Of a stretch of 64,000 bases of DNA, positions 60,701 through 64,000 are shown in pieces. The position numbers and the translations under genes are program-made. The notes beneath the pieces were generated by a model. The model saw nothing but the letters and a program-made list of their open reading frames with translations. It was not told where the DNA came from and made no database searches. Each line of letters begins with the position of its first letter. The first letter of the stretch is position 1. Source of the DNA: Xestospongia bergquistia (lineage: Eukaryota > Porifera > Demospongiae > Haplosclerida > Petrosiidae); assembly GCA_963965975.1 (NCBI GenBank), contig OZ014425.1:2555501-2619500 (forward strand). The letters run 5' to 3'.

Positions 60701-63700
60701 CCTATAGACTGAGCAGTTTACTTTACAAAAATCTCTCAATAGTCTAAACCTTCTAAAGTCTATATCTTAACGACTTTAGAGAGTTAATACAAAAAAACTT
60801 ACTAAACTGTTAATAGCTGTTTATTTGGTTAGTGCCATAAAGTCCTGTAGACTGAGCACTTTCTTTTATTAACTTCTCTCAATAGTCTAAACCTTCTAAA
60901 GTCTCTAACTTAAAGACTTTTGAGCGTTAATGCAAACTAACTTACTAAACTGTTAATAGCTGTTTATTTACTTAGTGCCATAAAGTCCTTTAGACTGAGC
61001 AGTTTACTTTATAAACTTCTCTCAATAGTCTAAACCTTCTAAAGTCTTTAACTTTTAGAGCGTTAATGCAAACTAACTTACTAAACTGTTAATAGCTGTT
61101 TATTTAGTTAGTGCCATAAAGTCCTATAGACTGACCAGTTTACTTTATAAACTTCTCTCAATAGTCTAAACCTTCTAGAGTCTTTAACTTAAAGAGTTTA
61201 GAGCGTTAACGCAAAATAACTTACTAAACTGTTAATAGCTGTTTATTTAGTTAGTGCCATAAAGTCCTTTAGACTGAGCAGTTTACTTGATAAACTTCTC
61301 TCAATAGTCTAAACCTTCTAAAATCTTTAACTTAAAGACTTTAGAGCGTTAATGCAAACTAACTTACTAAACTGTTAATAGCTGTGTATTTAGTTAGTGC
61401 CGTAAAGTCCTATAGACTGAGCAGTTTACTTTATAAAAAACTCTCAATAGTCTAAACCTTCTAACGTCTTTAACCTGAAGTCTTTAGAGCGTTAATGCAA
61501 ACTAACTTACTAAACTGTTAATAGCTGTTTATTTACTTAGTGCCATAAAGTCCTTTAGACTGAGCAGTTTACTTTACAAAGTTCTCTCAATAGTCTAAAC
61601 CTTCTAAAGTCTTTAACTTAAAGACTTTAGAGCGTTAATGCAAACTAACTTACTAAACTGTTAATAGCTGTTTATTTACTTAGTGCCATAAAGTCCTTCA
61701 GACTGAGCAGTTTACTTTACAAAGTTCTGTCAATAGTCTAAACCTTCTAAAGTCTTTAACTTAAAGACTTTAGAGCGTTAATGCAAACTAACTTACTAAA
61801 CTGTTAATAGCTGTTTATTTAGTTAGTGCCATAAAGTCCTATAGACTGAGCAGTTTACTTTATAAAAATCTCTCAATAGTCTAAACCTACTAAAGTCTAT
61901 AACTTAACGACTTTAGAGCGTTAATACAAAAAAAACTTACTAAACTGTTAATAGCTGTTTATTTGGTTAGTGCCATAAAGTCCTGTAGACTGAGCAGTTT
62001 CTTTTATTAACTTCTCTCAATAGTCTAAACCTTCTAAAGTCTCTAACTTAAAGACTTTAGAGCGTTAATGCAAACTAACTTACTAAACTGTTAATAGCTG
62101 TTTATTTACTTAGTGCCATAAAGTCCTTTAGACTGAGCAGTTTACTTTATAAACTTCTCTCAATAGTCTAAACCTTCTAAAGTCTTTAACTTTTAGAGCG
62201 TTAATGCAAACTAACTTACTAAACTGTTAATAGCTGTTTATTTAGTTAGTGCCATAAAGTCCTATAGACTGACCAGTTTACTTTATAAACTTCTCTCAAT
62301 AGTCTAAACCTTCTAAAGTCTTTAACTTAAAGAGTTTAGAGCGTTAATGCAAACTAACTTACTAAACTGTTAATAGCTGTTTATTCAGTTAGTGCCGTAA
62401 AGTCCTATAGACTGAGCAGTTTACTTTATAAAAATCTCTCAATAGTCTAAACCTTCTAAAGTCTTTTACTTAAAGACTTTAGCGAGTTAATTTAAACTAA
62501 CTTACTAAACTGTTAATAGCTCTTTATTTAGTTTGTGCCATAAAGTCCTTTAGACTGAGCAGATTATTTTATAAACTTCTCTCAATAGTCTAAACCTTCT
62601 AACGTCTTTAACTTGAAGTCTTTAGAGCGTTAATGCAAACTAACTTACTAAACTGTTAATAGCTGTTTATTTACTTAGTGCCATAAAGTCCTTTAGACTG
62701 AGCAGTTTACTTTACAAAGTTCTGTCAATAGTCTAAACCTTCTAAAGTTTTTAACTTAAAGACTTTAGAGCGTTAATGCAAACTAACTTACTAAACTGTT
62801 AATAGCTGTTTATTTACTTAGTGCCATAAAGTCCTTTAGACTGAGCTTTTTACTTTATAAAAATCTCTCAATAGTCTAAACCTTCTAAAGTCTTTTACTT
62901 AAAGACTTTAGAGCGTTAATGCAAACTAACTTACTAAACTGTTAATAGCTGTTTATTTAGTTAGTGCCATAAAGTCCTTTAGACTGAGCTTTTTACTTTA
63001 TAAAAATCTCTCAATAGTCTAAACCTTCTAAAGTCTTTTACTTAAAGACTTTAGAGCGTTAACGCAAACTAACTTACTAAACTGTTAATAGCTGTTTATT
63101 TAGTTAGTGCCATAAAGACCTTAAGACTGAGCAGTTTACTTTATAAAGTTCTCTCAATAGTCTAAACCTTCTAAAGTCTTTAACTTAAAGACTTTAGAGC
63201 GTTAATGCAAACTAACTTACTAAACTGTTAATAGCTGTTTATTTAGTTAGTGCCATAATGACCTTTAGACTGAGCAGTTTACTTTATAAAATTCTCTCAA
63301 TAGTCTAAACCTTCTAAAGTCTTTAACTTAAAGACTTTAGAGCATTAATGCAAACTAACTCACTAAACTGTTAATAGATGTTTATTTAGTTAGTGCAATA
63401 AAGTCCTTTAGACTGAGCAGTTTATTTTATAAACTTCTCTTAATAGTCTAAACCTGTCTAACATAAAGACTTTAGAGCGTTAATGCTAACTAACTTACTA
63501 AACTGTTAATAGCTGTTTATTTAGTTAGTGCCATAAAGACCTTTAGACTGAGCAGTTTACTTTATAAACTTCTCTCAATAGTTTAAACCTTCTAAAGTCT
63601 TTAACTTAAAGAGTTTAGAGCGTTAATGCAAACTAACTTACTAAACTGTTAATAGCTGTTTATTCAGTTAGTGCCGTAAAGTCCTATAGACTGAGCAGTT

Positions 63701-64000
63701 TACTTTATAAAAATCTATCAATAGTCTAAACCTTCTAAAGTCTTTTACTTAAAGACTTTAGAGCGTTAATGCAAACTAACTTACTAAACTGTTAATAGCT
63801 GTTTATTTATTTAGTGCCATAAAGTCCTTTAGACTGAGCAGATTATTTTATAAACTTCTCTCAATAGTCTAAACCTTCTAACGTCTTTAACTTGAAGTCT
63901 TTAGAGCGTTAATGCAAACTAACTTACTAAACTGTTAATCGCTGTTTATTTACTTAGTGCCATAAAGTCCTTTAGACTGAGCAGTTTACTTTACAAAGTT
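54780..64000. repeat. 143-bp satellite, main block, open to the right
   Basis: About 64 monomers at 143 bp (for example GAGCGTTAA at 61201 and 61344). The consensus includes GAGCGTTAATGCAAACTAAC, TTACTAAACTGTTAATAGCT, AGTCCTTTAGACTGAGCAGT and AGTCTAAACCTTCTAAAGTC. Each monomer has an 11-bp-arm dyad AAAGTCTTTAA-c-TTAAAGACTTT. Monomers become more uniform rightward from about 56.6 kb. No gene lies within it. Confidence 0.95.
60700..62980. repeat. 1138-bp (8-monomer) higher-order repeat, two copies
   Basis: Rare variants recur at exactly 1138 bp: TTTATTTGGTTAGTGCC at 60822 and 61960, and the shortened dyad TTTAACTTTTAGAG at 61051 and 62189. Another marker (TATTCAGTTAGTGCCGTAAA) recurs at 1279 bp (62382 and 63661), so more than one higher-order spacing exists. 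Confidence 0.8.

Overview
This is an AT-rich eukaryotic window, most likely from an invertebrate metazoan. Introns with GTAAGT donors and pyrimidine-AG acceptors, and the mix of hAT, piggyBac, pogo, Tc1 and Mutator-like DNA transposons, fit an early-branching animal such as a sponge, but the species cannot be fixed from the sequence. No intact host gene, tRNA, rRNA or CRISPR array is visible. The window is dominated by repeats.

Layout. (1) 1-5.9 kb: sparse DNA with two non-autonomous hAT elements, each with a perfect 8-bp target duplication (76-936 and 3524-4005), a degenerate minisatellite and a G/C-tract hairpin. (2) 5.9-33.5 kb: a 27-kb array of diverged units that look like duplicated exons with their flanking introns. 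Two recurrent exon types share the same acceptor context and phase. One encodes a membrane-spanning segment with a short tail, the other a soluble block of about 38 residues. The array has internal segmental duplications (1.62-1.66 kb three times, about 3.04 kb twice), Mutator-like elements carrying a piece of a RecQ-like helicase gene, and an almost whole piggyBac element. (3) 34.1-38.7 kb: a second, unrelated array of about two dozen units, each a 59-65 nt exon-like core between a good acceptor and a GTAAGT donor, bracketed by short inverted repeats. (4) 38.8-46.5 kb: a mixed region with LTR-element fossils, telomere-like CCCTAAA repeats, a broken gene for a permuted papain-like (C92/YiiX-type) amidase, microsatellites and heavily decayed piggyBac pieces. 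(5) 46.7-64 kb: a 143-bp satellite with an internal dyad. It switches strand near 48.6 kb and runs off the right edge. Two TA-targeting transposons sit cleanly inside it: a 799-bp Tc1/mariner-type deletion derivative and a 4494-bp pogo/Tigger-like element whose transposase ends in a PHD-like finger encoded by a separate exon.

The parts do not form a pathway. What links them is a history of repeated local duplication: exon-plus-intron units amplified twice independently, with transposons inserted before, during and after amplification so that they date the events. The two exon arrays are the best candidates for something undescribed.
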